Origin: Aquisphaera giovannonii
GTDB lineage: Bacteria; Planctomycetota; Planctomycetia; Isosphaerales; Isosphaeraceae
Direction of reading: 5' to 3'
Assembly: GCF_008087625.1 (NCBI RefSeq)
Contig: NZ_CP042997.1
Span: 6,634,001 to 6,698,000 of the forward strand
DNA: 64,000 nt
The translations under genes were made by a program, and so were the position numbers. Below the pieces are notes generated by a model, which was given only the letters and a program-made list of their open reading frames with translations, was not told the origin of the DNA and searched no databases. Shown piece by piece: positions 9,487 to 17,684 of this stretch (position 1 is its first letter; every line of letters starts with the position of its first letter).

Positions 9487-9648
9487 CTCGCCGGGACCTC
9501 CGCGACCTGGCCGATCCGCCCGGGGGGCCCGCAGGGACGCGGGACGGGGGGACCTCGATCGATTAGAATGGGACCAGGATAACCCGGCATGCCTCCGCAT
9601 GGGAACAGCCCAGGCGCGGGCCGCCGGGCGGATTGTCGCGAGGCCCGC

Positions 9649-10416
9649 ATGCAGCCCGGAGACATCGAGACCGAACTGGGCCTGCCCATCCCAGGCCGCA
9701 TCCTCGAGGAGGCCGAATGGGCGCGGACCGCCGTGAAGCGCCTGCCCGAGCCCGGCCCGCTCGACTGGGCCGCGATCTTCGGCCGGCAGGCCCCGCTGGT
9801 CCTCGACCTTGGTTGCGGCAATGGCCGCTTCACGCTCGGCAGCGCCCTCGCCCGGCCGGAGCTCAACCACTTCGCGATCGACGTCCTCCCGGTGGTGATA
9901 CGGTACGCGACCCGGCGGGCCAACCAGCGCGGGCTGCACAACGTCCGGTTCGCCGTCAAGGACGCGCAGACGTTCCTCCGCTCCTACGTCGGCGACGCCG
10001 CCGCCGCGGAGATGCACCTGTACCATCCCCAGCCGTTCCACGACCCCCGCGAGGCCCACAGGCGGGTCGTCACCCCGGCGTTCGTGGGCGACGTCCATCG
10101 CGGGCTTGCCCCCGGCGGCCTGTTCGTCGTCCAGACGGACAACCCGGACTACTGGCATTACATGACGAAGATCCTGCCGTACTTCTTCGTCTTCGAGGAG
10201 CACGAGGGCGTCTGGCCCGACGCGCCTGCGGGCCGCTCGCGCCGCGAGATCGTCGCCCGCCAGCGCGGCCTGCACATCTTCCGCGGCGTCGGCACCCGCC
10301 GCGATGACCTCGACCACGCCGAAGCCCTGGAGCTGGCCGCCTCCCTCCCCGAGCCGAGGTTCCGCACCCGCGGCCCGTGGATCGAGCTCGACCGCTGGGA
10401 AGAGAGGAATCGATGA
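9649..10416 (+). CDS. trmB: TrmB-like tRNA (guanine-N7)-methyltransferase, divergent
   Basis: The product (255 residues from the ATG at 9649; an upstream ATG at 9589 would add 20 residues of poor character) is a class I SAM methyltransferase. VLDLGCGNGRFTL is motif I and NHFAIDVLPVVIRYA is the adenosine-binding segment. TrmB makes m7G46 in the variable loop of tRNA. In typical TrmB the tRNA-contacting loop reads near FPDPWPKKRHHKRR; here the same place reads HLYHPQPFHDPREAHRR, so the Asp-Pro-Trp core is altered. The tail GPWIELDRWEER is also unlike Proteobacterial TrmB. I keep the TrmB label for the overall family, with the exact substrate unproven. Confidence 0.75.
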   Translation: MQPGDIETELGLPIPGRILEEAEWARTAVKRLPEPGPLDWAAIFGRQAPLVLDLGCGNGRFTLGSALARPELNHFAIDVLPVVIRYATRRANQRGLHNVRFAVKDAQTFLRSYVGDAAAAEMHLYHPQPFHDPREAHRRVVTPAFVGDVHRGLAPGGLFVVQTDNPDYWHYMTKILPYFFVFEEHEGVWPDAPAGRSRREIVARQRGLHIFRGVGTRRDDLDHAEALELAASLPEPRFRTRGPWIELDRWEERNR

Positions 10417-10480
10417 GGCCGCGATCCGATCCGGATGGATCGCCGCGCGTCGCCCCAGCCTGATGACTCACACCCGGTAG

Positions 10481-10840
10481 GGCGGGACTTCCGGCGCGAA
10501 CGACCACCTCACCATCTACGACCAGCTCATAAGCGGCTACCGCGACAAGGGCACGGACGTCCTCGGCGCCGGCGACACCATCCTCGGCGGCTGCGACACC
10601 TACTCCTGGGACACCGACCGCAACCTCGTCTCCAAGGTCGACGACTCGGGCTCGGTCGCCACCCCCTACTACGTCGAGGGCTACGACTGGGGCCAGGTCG
10701 GCCAGGGCGACACCGGCTCCAGCACCCTGACGACCGACGGCCACGTCTACGGCACCGACACCATCCACTACTCCGAGAACACGGGCTCTACCGCCACCGA
10801 CAGCCAGACCTTCAACAGCGGGAGCTACGCCTGGACGTAA
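10481..10840 (+). pseudogene. 5'-truncated remnant of a Thr/Ser/Tyr/Gly/Asp-rich repeat protein, cut by an IS66 end
   Basis: The frame is open from just after a TAG at 10478 to a TAA at 10838-10840 and has no credible start or ribosome site. The translated 119 residues are rich in T, S, Y, G and D, with segments such as HLTIYDQLISGYRDKG and ENTGSTATDSQTFNSG. This resembles the repetitive surface or Rhs-like proteins common in this bacterial family, but the classic YD-repeat signature is not clear. The stop codon is formed by the terminal bases of the insertion sequence, so the true C-terminus has been removed. It follows trmB by 64 bases. Confidence 0.6.
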
Positions 10841-10853
10841 TTGATTAGCGACC
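10837..10853. repeat. left terminal inverted repeat of the IS66 element
   Basis: Seventeen bases, GTAATTGATTAGCGACC, exactly complementary to 12294-12310. The first bases also create the TAA that ends the upstream remnant frame. Confidence 0.9.
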
Positions 10854-10864
10854 TGGCGTGTCGC

Positions 10865-12253
10865 TCAGGCGAGGCCGGGGGTGGTGGGATGGACGAGCTG
10901 AACGACGGCGTCGAGCAGCTCCGGGCCCGAGAGGGCCCGCGACAGCGTCGCGAGGACGCTCGTCCAGGCCTCGAACGCCCGCGTGCCCCGCGCGTTCTTC
11001 GTGCAGTGCGACACCTTCCGCGCGATCACCGCCGGTCGCAGCGCCCGCTCGGCCCGGTTGTTCGTCGGCTCGATCGATGGGTCGTCGAGGAACCGCACCA
11101 GCGACCCGGCGCGATAGCACCGGCCCAGGCCCTCGAGCAGCCTCCGGTTGTCGCGGTCGGCCAGCCGTCGATCCCTCAGGTGCCAGGCGATGTCGATCTT
11201 CGCCCGCCCGACCCTCGCGGCGTAGTCCGCCGTCGGCGGCCCGGCCCGCCGCTCGTGCCACAGCTCGAGCGCCCGCCTCAGCAGCCCCTTCAGCTCCGAC
11301 CCGAACCACCTCGCGCGGCCGGCCTTCGCCTCGGTCACCTCGGAGATCGACCGCAGCACGTGGGCCAGGCACACCTGGCGCCTGATCGCGGACAGCTCGG
11401 CCGCATCGTACGTCGTGCCGCGGTCGGTGATCATCGTGCCCTCATAGTCGGCCGGGATCCGCTCGCGGACCTCCTCGTTGCGGTGCCGCTGTCGGACCTG
11501 ATACACGGTGACGGTGTCGGTCACGAAGGCCATCAGCCACCGCGGCGAGCCGCCCTGCCGCCAGCCGGTGTCGTCGGTGTGGCACCAGGCCGAGCCGCGG
11601 ACCGAGTCGCAGAGCTCGGCGTACCTGGACCCGACCGCCGCGGCGGCCCCCTTCAGCGCGTCGCGGGTGATCGCCCCCTGCGTGAGGGTGGCCCCGGCCA
11701 AGGCCCGGAGCAGCTCGGGCAGCTTGCGAACCGGGACGCCCAGGCGGTAGTGGAGGTGATGGGCGGCGGCCAGCAGCCGCGGCCCCAGGCTATGCGCCGT
11801 GGCGCCCCGCTGGTCGGCGGCCAGATCGGGGTGCCGTCCGCGGGCGGTGGCGCCGCAGTCCCCGCAGCGATGGACGGCGACGCGGAAGAGGCGGACCCGC
11901 GGCCGGATGACCTCGGGGAGGTCGGTGACCGAGGCCTCCTCGACGCGCTCGAAGGCCAGCTCGCCGCCGCAGGCCGGGCAGGCCGGCCGGTCGACGGGGA
12001 CTTCGATCGGCGGCTCGGAGAGCTGCTCGGGCGTCGGGGCCTCGCGGCGCTTGAACATCCCCTGACCGGCCTTGCGGCCGGGCCGCTTGGGGTCCTCGAC
12101 GCGCGAGCCCTTGGAGAATGGGGCGGCCTGGCGCTTGCCGGAGCGCTTCAGGGCTTCGATCTCGGCGCGAAGCGCCTCGATCGCGGCGGCCTGCTTGAGG
12201 ATCAGGGCCACCAGCTCATCGCGCCCCAGATCGGCGAGGTCGGCGTCGGTCAT
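10865..12253 (-). CDS. tnpC: IS66-family DDE transposase
   Basis: The 462-residue product is a full IS66 transposase. Residues about 1-45 form a leucine-rich helix (LIALILKQAAAIEALRAEI type), followed by a basic linker with GRKAGQG and a zinc-finger-like segment (CPACGG ... HRCGDCG). The DDE catalytic core has HTDDTGWRQ, MITDRGTTYD and EPTNNRAERALRP, giving the two Asp and one Glu. No frameshift or internal stop is seen, so the enzyme could be active. The start at 12253 (MTDADLADLG) was chosen because the codon nine bases upstream is ATT. Confidence 0.93.
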   Translation of the reverse strand: MTDADLADLGRDELVALILKQAAAIEALRAEIEALKRSGKRQAAPFSKGSRVEDPKRPGRKAGQGMFKRREAPTPEQLSEPPIEVPVDRPACPACGGELAFERVEEASVTDLPEVIRPRVRLFRVAVHRCGDCGATARGRHPDLAADQRGATAHSLGPRLLAAAHHLHYRLGVPVRKLPELLRALAGATLTQGAITRDALKGAAAAVGSRYAELCDSVRGSAWCHTDDTGWRQGGSPRWLMAFVTDTVTVYQVRQRHRNEEVRERIPADYEGTMITDRGTTYDAAELSAIRRQVCLAHVLRSISEVTEAKAGRARWFGSELKGLLRRALELWHERRAGPPTADYAARVGRAKIDIAWHLRDRRLADRDNRRLLEGLGRCYRAGSLVRFLDDPSIEPTNNRAERALRPAVIARKVSHCTKNARGTRAFEAWTSVLATLSRALSGPELLDAVVQLVHPTTPGLA

Positions 12254-12293
12254 GGGCGGCAATCTATGGAATCGGTGGCCGTAGAGGCAAGAG

Positions 12294-12310
12294 GGTCGCT
12301 AATCAATTAC
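12294..12310. repeat. right terminal inverted repeat of the IS66 element
   Basis: Seventeen bases complementary to 10837-10853. It contains an in-frame TAA (12300-12302) that closes the frame of the following orphan gene on its upstream side. Confidence 0.9.
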
Positions 12311-12311
12311 C

Positions 12312-13010
12312 ATCAATGTTACCCAGCTAGGTTCTCAGACGTGGTCCATCGTTCCGGGCAACGACGGCCAGATTTCGCTCCTCCTCTCCCCTGAAATCAG
12401 ATTCAGCTTCACGGGGGCGAACAATACCAGTGCAGGGGGGGAGTTTGCGCTGATGCAGATCCTTACATATAATAAGGCCACGGCCACAGCCGGCAACACC
12501 ACGTACTACAAACAGAACAACATAGACTACAGGACTGCCCGTGGCCCGAACTTCAACGGAAATCTCGTCGATGGGGGCAACTGGAATTACTGGTACAGTT
12601 ACAACGGGGGCCAGGATGTCAACAGCACGGTGGTCCCGGCCTCCGGGTCGATTCCAGCTACAGGCGTGAGTGCCCCGACCACGAGTGATGCACCCGAATC
12701 GAACCTGCCGAACGTGATCAATGGGAAGCCTGTTACGGCGGCCTCCATATCTAGCAACTTTTCAATGTACCTTATGTTTAAGTCCCTTGTGCAAGGGTCT
12801 GTTTGGCTCGCAGTGAGCCAGCTCAACTGGTCCTGGTCGGTATCGGTGAGCCAGCAGGGAGGTGCATGGCCGAACCCCAATCCCAAGCAGCAAACGGCCC
12901 CCGGGAACTCCACGACTCCAGCAGGCGCCGGCGCCTTCCCGCCGTGGGTGAACACGACTGCGGCTTACCGGGACTACTACGCGCCGGCACCCACGAATTG
13001 GCGGACCTGA
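12312..13010 (+). pseudogene. orphan low-GC gene, probably 5'-truncated by the IS66 element
   Basis: The frame is open from the right end of the insertion sequence to the TGA at 13008-13010 (232 residues); an ATG at 12453 would give 185 residues. No family is recognised. The protein is rich in N, T, Y, W, Q and S (for example NGNLVDGGNWNYWYSYNGG and QLNWSWSVSVSQQGG), looks beta-rich, and ends with PAPTNWRT. Base composition is about 50% GC near 12450-12600, well below its neighbours, and AAT/ACA/ATA codons are frequent, which suggests foreign origin. It has no visible ribosome site before 12453, and the readable part upstream of that ATG (QISLLLSPEIRFSFTG) is protein-like, so a missing 5' end is more likely than a start at 12453. 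Confidence 0.55.
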
Positions 13011-13036
13011 CGCGGCAGCCACGGAGTCCCGATGCC

Positions 13037-14062
13037 GTGAGACAACTCCCTGCTCGATTCTCCACCCGATCGCTCATGATCGCCGTGGCTATGGTGGGCG
13101 TGAACCTCGCCGGGGGCAGCGCCACCGCGAGGCTCCACCGCGGTTGGGAGAACCACAGCCGGGGCTGGTCATGGTGGCGATGGAACGAGGGCAGCAAGCG
13201 ATGGATGGACATCGTGACCGAGGAGGGTCGAGGCCTGAGGCACCTGGAGGACCCCGATACAGCGCCCTATGTATTTTGTTATGATAATGGATTGATCGAG
13301 GTTGGCGGGGGGTATGGCACCCCGCGGCGGGAGGTCAAGAGGCTCGTGTGCGGGCCCACTCCCCCGACGCTGCGGATCTGGTCGCCGCTCATCGCCAGCT
13401 TCCTGGTGACGCTCCTACTGGTCGCGGTGCCCCTGGAGTCGTCGGGCATGCGGCGACGCGGCGACGCGGGCGGCGGCCGGAGTCTGGCCACGCGGCCGTG
13501 GCGATGGCGGATCGCGGGGCGCCGGCTGTTGATCGCGACCGCGCTCGCCGGGCTGAACCTCGTGGCCGCCACTTACCCGAGGGCCCCCGACCCGTACGAC
13601 GACCGGCTGGAAACGCCCATGCGCAGCACCGCGGACCTCTTCGTCAAGCCGGATGGCGGCATCGAGCCCCGCCCCGTCGGGGGGCACTTCCTCGTGGTGA
13701 AGCCCGATGGGTTCCATGGCGTAGAGCACTTTGGTGGGAGGATTGAACCCCAGATGGATGGATCGTACGTCTCCTACGATGAGCAGGGGACGCGGGTCCC
13801 CTTCAGGTAGGATCGCAACCGGGCCCTTGGCACGATCGTCTACAACCCGGATGGCAGCATCGTAGGTTATGAAGGAAGACCCGGGGAGACGCAGCCCCCA
13901 CCACACGTGATCCGACCGCCGCGCCGGTCGGCCCTGGATATGTGGTTCCCTGTAGTGGCCAGCGCGTCGATCACCCTGCTGGTCCTCGGTATCCTGTGGC
14001 GTCAATCCTGGCGTCTGCGGGCTTGGCGGCCCAAGGGTGTCGACAACCTCCCTTCGGCCTGA
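13037..14062 (+). pseudogene. planctomycete-type membrane protein interrupted by an in-frame TAG
   Basis: Reading from GTG 13037 gives MRQLPARFSTRSLMIAVAMVGVNLAG, a first membrane helix of a kind common in Planctomycetes. A polar part, a second helix (LIASFLVTLLLVAVPL) and a third (RRLLIATALAGLNLVAA) follow. At 13808-13810 the frame meets TAG after TRVPFR, but reading on in the same frame is fully protein-like (DRNRALGTIVYNPDGSIVGY) and contains another membrane helix (WFPVVASASITLLVLGILW) up to the TGA at 14060. The paralog at 14159 has the same ASASITLLVLAL helix. A single nonsense change is the simplest explanation. Without the tail the product is 257 residues. Confidence 0.7.
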
Positions 14063-14158
14063 CTTGTTTCACGGGACGGTTGAGCCACGCCCGGTTGGCA
14101 TCCTCAACGAACCTTGGCCGGCAACAGTGGCACATGGGATCTTGGGCACGGAAGGCGG

Positions 14159-14797
14159 ATGGTCACGACGCGACTGCGTGTCCGCTTCACAATGCAGTGG
14201 CTGATGCTCGGGGTGGCCCTGAACCTCGCTGGGGCCATGGTGACTGTCAAGGAGGAGTGGAGTGGAGGGGGTCGCTCTCTTGCAGGCGAAATCGCTTCGA
14301 GCGTCTTGACCGGCGTACCGAGGACGGTGTCGCCTGTCGCCATGGGCCGAGCTTCCAATCAAACGGGGGACGGGGCGCGAATCCGGGAGGAGTGGCGGCT
14401 GCCGAGGGCGCAGACACATTTCCAGGTCCATTCCCTCGTCATCGCGAGCGCGTCGATCACGCTTCTGGTCCTGGCCCTCCGCTTCTGGAAGTGGGGTGAA
14501 GTCCCTGCAGACGCGCCGCCTGACGCCGGAGTGTGCCGACGCTCCCTGCCTGCCCGCGTGTGGCTCGGGGCGAGATGGGTGGTGCTGGCGGCCGCCCTGA
14601 TCGCTTTGAACGTTGCTGGTGATGTCTATCAGCCACTCTTTGACCTCTACAAGCGCAAGATGGCCGACTGCATGGTTGCCGACATAGCCGATCGGGCCCA
14701 ATGCCCGCACAGGTTCATCCTGTTGATCACGGGAGCCTTCGCGCCCAGCTCAAATGAAACGGCTGCTCCGCGGATGCATGCCGGTGTCGATCTTTAG
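14159..14797 (+). CDS. small membrane protein, paralog of the preceding gene
   Basis: The 212-residue product starts at ATG 14159 (MVTTRLRVRFTMQWLMLG), preceded by GGAAGGCGG. It has three hydrophobic stretches: near residues 10-30 (WLMLGVALNLAGAMV), near 95-115 (SLVIASASITLLVLALRFW) and near 145-165 (GARWVVLAAALIALNVAG). The second nearly repeats the last helix of the interrupted gene upstream, so the two are diverged tandem copies. The C-terminal tail after NVAGDVYQPLF is not recognisably conserved and may be frameshifted. Function is unknown; the location between an IS66 element and a RAYT transposase marks it as accessory. Confidence 0.55.
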   Translation: MVTTRLRVRFTMQWLMLGVALNLAGAMVTVKEEWSGGGRSLAGEIASSVLTGVPRTVSPVAMGRASNQTGDGARIREEWRLPRAQTHFQVHSLVIASASITLLVLALRFWKWGEVPADAPPDAGVCRRSLPARVWLGARWVVLAAALIALNVAGDVYQPLFDLYKRKMADCMVADIADRAQCPHRFILLITGAFAPSSNETAAPRMHAGVDL

Positions 14798-14910
14798 GTG
14801 GACAACCGAGACCTCTTCGACGGCATTCCGAGGGCGCTCAACGTTGCGGAGCCGAAACGGGGACGCAGCTAGTTTGACTCCCGGGCCGGGGGGACTTATG
14901 CTCGGCGGGC

Positions 14911-15642
14911 ATGCCGAGGACAGCGCGCAAGGCACCGGCCGGGCTGATCTATCACGTCCTCAACCGCTCCGTCGGGCGGATGCGGCTGTTCCGCTCGGAC
15001 GCGGACTTCGAGGCGTTCGAGCGGGTCGTGATCGAGGCCTTCGCCCGGTGCCCGCTGCCGGTCCTGTCCTATTGTGTGATGTCGAATCACTGGCACTTCG
15101 TGGTCCGGCCGCGAACCGATCATCAGGTCACCGACTTCTTCCGCTGGCTGGCCCATACCCACGCGATGCGATGGAGGGTCGCCCGGCGGACCGCAGGCTA
15201 TGGGCACCTCTACCAGGGCCGCTTCAAGTGCTTCCCGGTCCAGTCGGATGACCACCTCCTGACGGTGCTCCGCTACGTCGAGCGGAACCCCGTCGGCCCG
15301 GGGCTCGTCGAGCGGGCCGAGCGGTGGCGCAGGGGGTCGCTCTGGGCTCGGCTCCACGACGACGCCCCGACGCGACACATGCTCGCCCCGTGGCCCGTCG
15401 CCTGCCCGGACGACTGGATCGAGCGGGTCAACGCCCCGCTCGGCGCCCGGGAGGTCAGGGCCCTGAAGCCGAGCCTCGAGCGCGGCCGCCCGTTCGGCGA
15501 CGACGCCTGGACCGGCCGGATCGTCCGGCGGCTCGGCCTCGGCCACACGATCCGCCCCGAGGGGCGGCTCCGCAAGGAGGGATCGCCTCCCCCCGGCCCG
15601 GAGACTGCGTCGTCCTCGAGCGCTCTCCCCAGGGGCAGATGA
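14911..15642 (+). CDS. REP-associated tyrosine (HUH/Y1) transposase, RAYT-like
   Basis: The 243-residue product belongs to the IS200-like Y1 transposases that nick single-stranded DNA hairpins. The HUH motif is seen as MSNHWHFVV (His60, His62), and YGHLYQGRFK (about residues 97-106) holds a candidate nucleophilic tyrosine, followed by LRYVERNPV. The N-terminal AGLIYHVLNRSVGR and the length fit the RAYT group, which is normally single-copy and linked to REP repeats. No clear REP pair flanks the gene here. The start at 14911 is the first ATG in the conserved region. Its GC content is again high, unlike the orphan gene upstream. Confidence 0.85.
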   Translation: MPRTARKAPAGLIYHVLNRSVGRMRLFRSDADFEAFERVVIEAFARCPLPVLSYCVMSNHWHFVVRPRTDHQVTDFFRWLAHTHAMRWRVARRTAGYGHLYQGRFKCFPVQSDDHLLTVLRYVERNPVGPGLVERAERWRRGSLWARLHDDAPTRHMLAPWPVACPDDWIERVNAPLGAREVRALKPSLERGRPFGDDAWTGRIVRRLGLGHTIRPEGRLRKEGSPPPGPETASSSSALPRGR

Positions 15643-15874
15643 CCTCGCGTGGACACGACCTGCTCGTTCGGGGGGCCGGGGATCGCAGGGATCTTGCGGT
15701 ACAGACGCCGGACCGGGGTTCTGCGAGACGGGAGCGGAGAGCGGGTGGTGATCACACAGCAGACAGACGGCGGGAGAGGCGACTCGGGATTGCGTCAGCG
15801 AAGGGCAAGCATAGTCCGCGGGTGGCTGATCGCGCACGGCCGATGGTCGCCGTTCGACCGCGGTCAACTCGGGC

Positions 15875-16600
15875 TCACGTCGCGTCCGGGAACGGCCAGT
15901 CCACTCCGAGGGCCTCGCGCTGGAGCAGCCCGAGGCGGTCGATGCCGGACTCGGCCAGGTCGAGGAGCGCCGTAAGCTCGGCGCGGGAGAAGACGCCCCC
16001 CTCGCCGGTGCCCTGGACCTCGACGAGGCCGCCCTTGCCCAGGCGGACGACGTTCAGGTCCACCTCCGCGCGGGAGTCCTCCGGGTAGTTCAGGTCGAGC
16101 ATCGGCGTGCCGTCGATGATCCCCGCGCTGACGGCCGCGATGCTGTCCTTGAGGATCTCGCGGGCGCGGTCGGCGAACTGGCGTCGGACGGCATCGGCCA
16201 CGGCGAGGAAGGCGGCGGTGATGGCCGCCGTCCGCGTGCCGCCGTCGGCATTAATCACGTCGGCATCCACGTGGATGGTGAACGGCCCGAGCGCGCGGGT
16301 GTCCACGATCGCGCGGAGGCTGCGGCCGATGAGCCGCTGGATCTCCGTGGCCCGGCCGTCGGCGCCGCGACGCTTACGGCCCGGGGTGCTGCCGGGGAGC
16401 ATGGCGTACTCGGCCGTCAGCCAGCCGACGCCCTTGCCCTCGAGGAACGGCGGGACCGACTCCGACACCTGGGCCGTGACGAGCACCGCCGTCGCGCCCG
16501 CCCGGAAGAGGACGCTCCCGGCACTGTTGGCGATGAAGCCCCTCTCGATGGAGACCGGACGGAGGTCCGCCGGCTCCCGGCCGTCGACTCGCGCTGGCAT
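15875..16600 (-). CDS. rph: ribonuclease PH
   Basis: RNase PH is a phosphate-dependent 3'-exoribonuclease that trims tRNA precursors. The 241-residue product matches the usual length and shows VSIERGFIANSAGSVLF, the arginine-rich RKRRGADGRATEIQRLIGR used in RNA binding, GGTRTAAITAAFLA and LDLNYPEDSRAEVDLN with active-site acidic residues. The start at 16600 (MPARVDGREP) is the only good one. It lies 25 bases after argF on the same strand and is probably cotranscribed with the arginine genes. Confidence 0.95.
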   Translation of the reverse strand: MPARVDGREPADLRPVSIERGFIANSAGSVLFRAGATAVLVTAQVSESVPPFLEGKGVGWLTAEYAMLPGSTPGRKRRGADGRATEIQRLIGRSLRAIVDTRALGPFTIHVDADVINADGGTRTAAITAAFLAVADAVRRQFADRAREILKDSIAAVSAGIIDGTPMLDLNYPEDSRAEVDLNVVRLGKGGLVEVQGTGEGGVFSRAELTALLDLAESGIDRLGLLQREALGVDWPFPDAT

Positions 16601-16625
16601 GAGTTGATTCCTCGATCGGACCCCG

Positions 16626-17684
16626 TCAGGCCCCGCGCCGCTCGAGCAGCCAGAGGAGGAGGGCCATCTGGAAGTGCATCCGGTTGGCGGCCTGGGGGAT
16701 GACCTTGCTCCTGGGGTCGTCCAGGACGCCGGAGGTCACCTCCTCGCCGCGATGGGCCGGCAGGCAGTGCAGGAAGATGGCGTCCGGGCGGGCCTTCGCG
16801 AAGAGGGCCTCGTTCACCTGGTAGGGGGCGAAGACCTCGCGCCTCTGGTCGGCCTCCTGCTCCTGCCCCATGCTCGCCCAGACGTCGGTGTAGACGACGT
16901 CGGCGCCCTTCACGGCCTTCGCGGGGTTTCGTTCGAAGCCCAGCGGGGTCTCCGGGAACTTGGCCGCGAACCGCTCGGCGAAGCTCTCGGGGAACTCATA
17001 CCCCTCGGGCGCCGTGAGCACGAACTCCACGCCCAGGTGCGCGGACGCCATGGCGAGCGACCGGGCGACGTTGTTCCCGTCGCCGACGAAGACGATCTTC
17101 TTGCCGGCCAGGTCGCCCCGCTCCTCCAGGATCGTGACCATGTCGGCCATGGCCTGGCACGGGTGCGAGTAGTCCGACAGGGCGTTGATCACCGGGACCG
17201 AGGCGTGCCGCGCCAGCTCCTCGATGATCGACTGCGAGAACGTGCGGATCGCCAGGAAGTCGACGTACTGGCTGATCACCCGGGCGAAGTCGGCGACGCT
17301 CTCGCGCACGCCCAGGCCCACGTCCTTGCCGCGGAGGAAGATCGACGCCCCGCCGAGCCTGGCCATGGCCGTCTCGAAGCTGACGCGGGTCCGCAGCGAA
17401 GGCTTCTCGAACAGGAGCCCCAGGGTGCGGCCCTGGAGGCGGGATGCACGGCCCAGGCCGGTCGCGTCGGCCTTGAGCTGCACCGTCCGCTCGATCAGGT
17501 CCGCGACCTCGGCCGGGGCGACGTCGAAGAGGGACACGAAATGCCGCAAGCCCTTCGGCTCCGCCGACGGCCCCGCGACGCCGCGGCGGTCGGCCGCGGA
17601 GAAGCCGTTCTTGCGCTTGCGGCCCGCCGCGGGGATCGGCCCCACCTCGAAGGCCCGGGGGTTGCCCTTGGCTTCCTGGCTCAT
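16626..17684 (-). CDS. argF: ornithine carbamoyltransferase
   Basis: ArgF joins carbamoyl phosphate and ornithine to give citrulline in arginine synthesis. The 352-residue product shows the carbamoyl-phosphate loop FEKPSLRTRVSFE, the HPCQAMADM segment, ornithine-loop FLHCLPAHRGEEV and the closing NRMHFQMALLLWLL. An unusual N-terminal extension of about 45 residues (EVGPIPAAGRKRKNGFSA) comes before the family core at GLRHFVSLFDV. The start codon overlaps the argD stop as ATGA (17681-17684), which implies translational coupling. N-acetylornithine carbamoyltransferase is a less likely alternative. Confidence 0.93.
   Translation of the reverse strand: MSQEAKGNPRAFEVGPIPAAGRKRKNGFSAADRRGVAGPSAEPKGLRHFVSLFDVAPAEVADLIERTVQLKADATGLGRASRLQGRTLGLLFEKPSLRTRVSFETAMARLGGASIFLRGKDVGLGVRESVADFARVISQYVDFLAIRTFSQSIIEELARHASVPVINALSDYSHPCQAMADMVTILEERGDLAGKKIVFVGDGNNVARSLAMASAHLGVEFVLTAPEGYEFPESFAERFAAKFPETPLGFERNPAKAVKGADVVYTDVWASMGQEQEADQRREVFAPYQVNEALFAKARPDAIFLHCLPAHRGEEVTSGVLDDPRSKVIPQAANRMHFQMALLLWLLERRGA

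Larger units (their letters stand above)
10837..12310. mobile_element. IS66-family insertion sequence (single-transposase type)
   Basis: A 1474-base element bounded by a perfect 17-base inverted repeat that begins GTAATTGATTAGCGACC at the left and ends with its complement at the right. A terminal GTAA is typical of IS66-family ends. It encodes only the large DDE transposase, read leftward, with no tnpA/tnpB accessory genes, as in the ISBst12-like subgroup. IS66 elements normally make an 8-base target duplication. Here the left neighbour bases are GCCTGGAC and the right neighbour bases are CATCAATG, so no duplication is present, suggesting deletion or recombination at one or both sides. Confidence 0.9.

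Noticed and set aside
10417-10840. True Rhs/YD-repeat gene
   Set aside because: The T/S/Y/G/D-rich text lacks the repeating YDxxGRL pattern, so only a general repeat-protein remnant is claimed.
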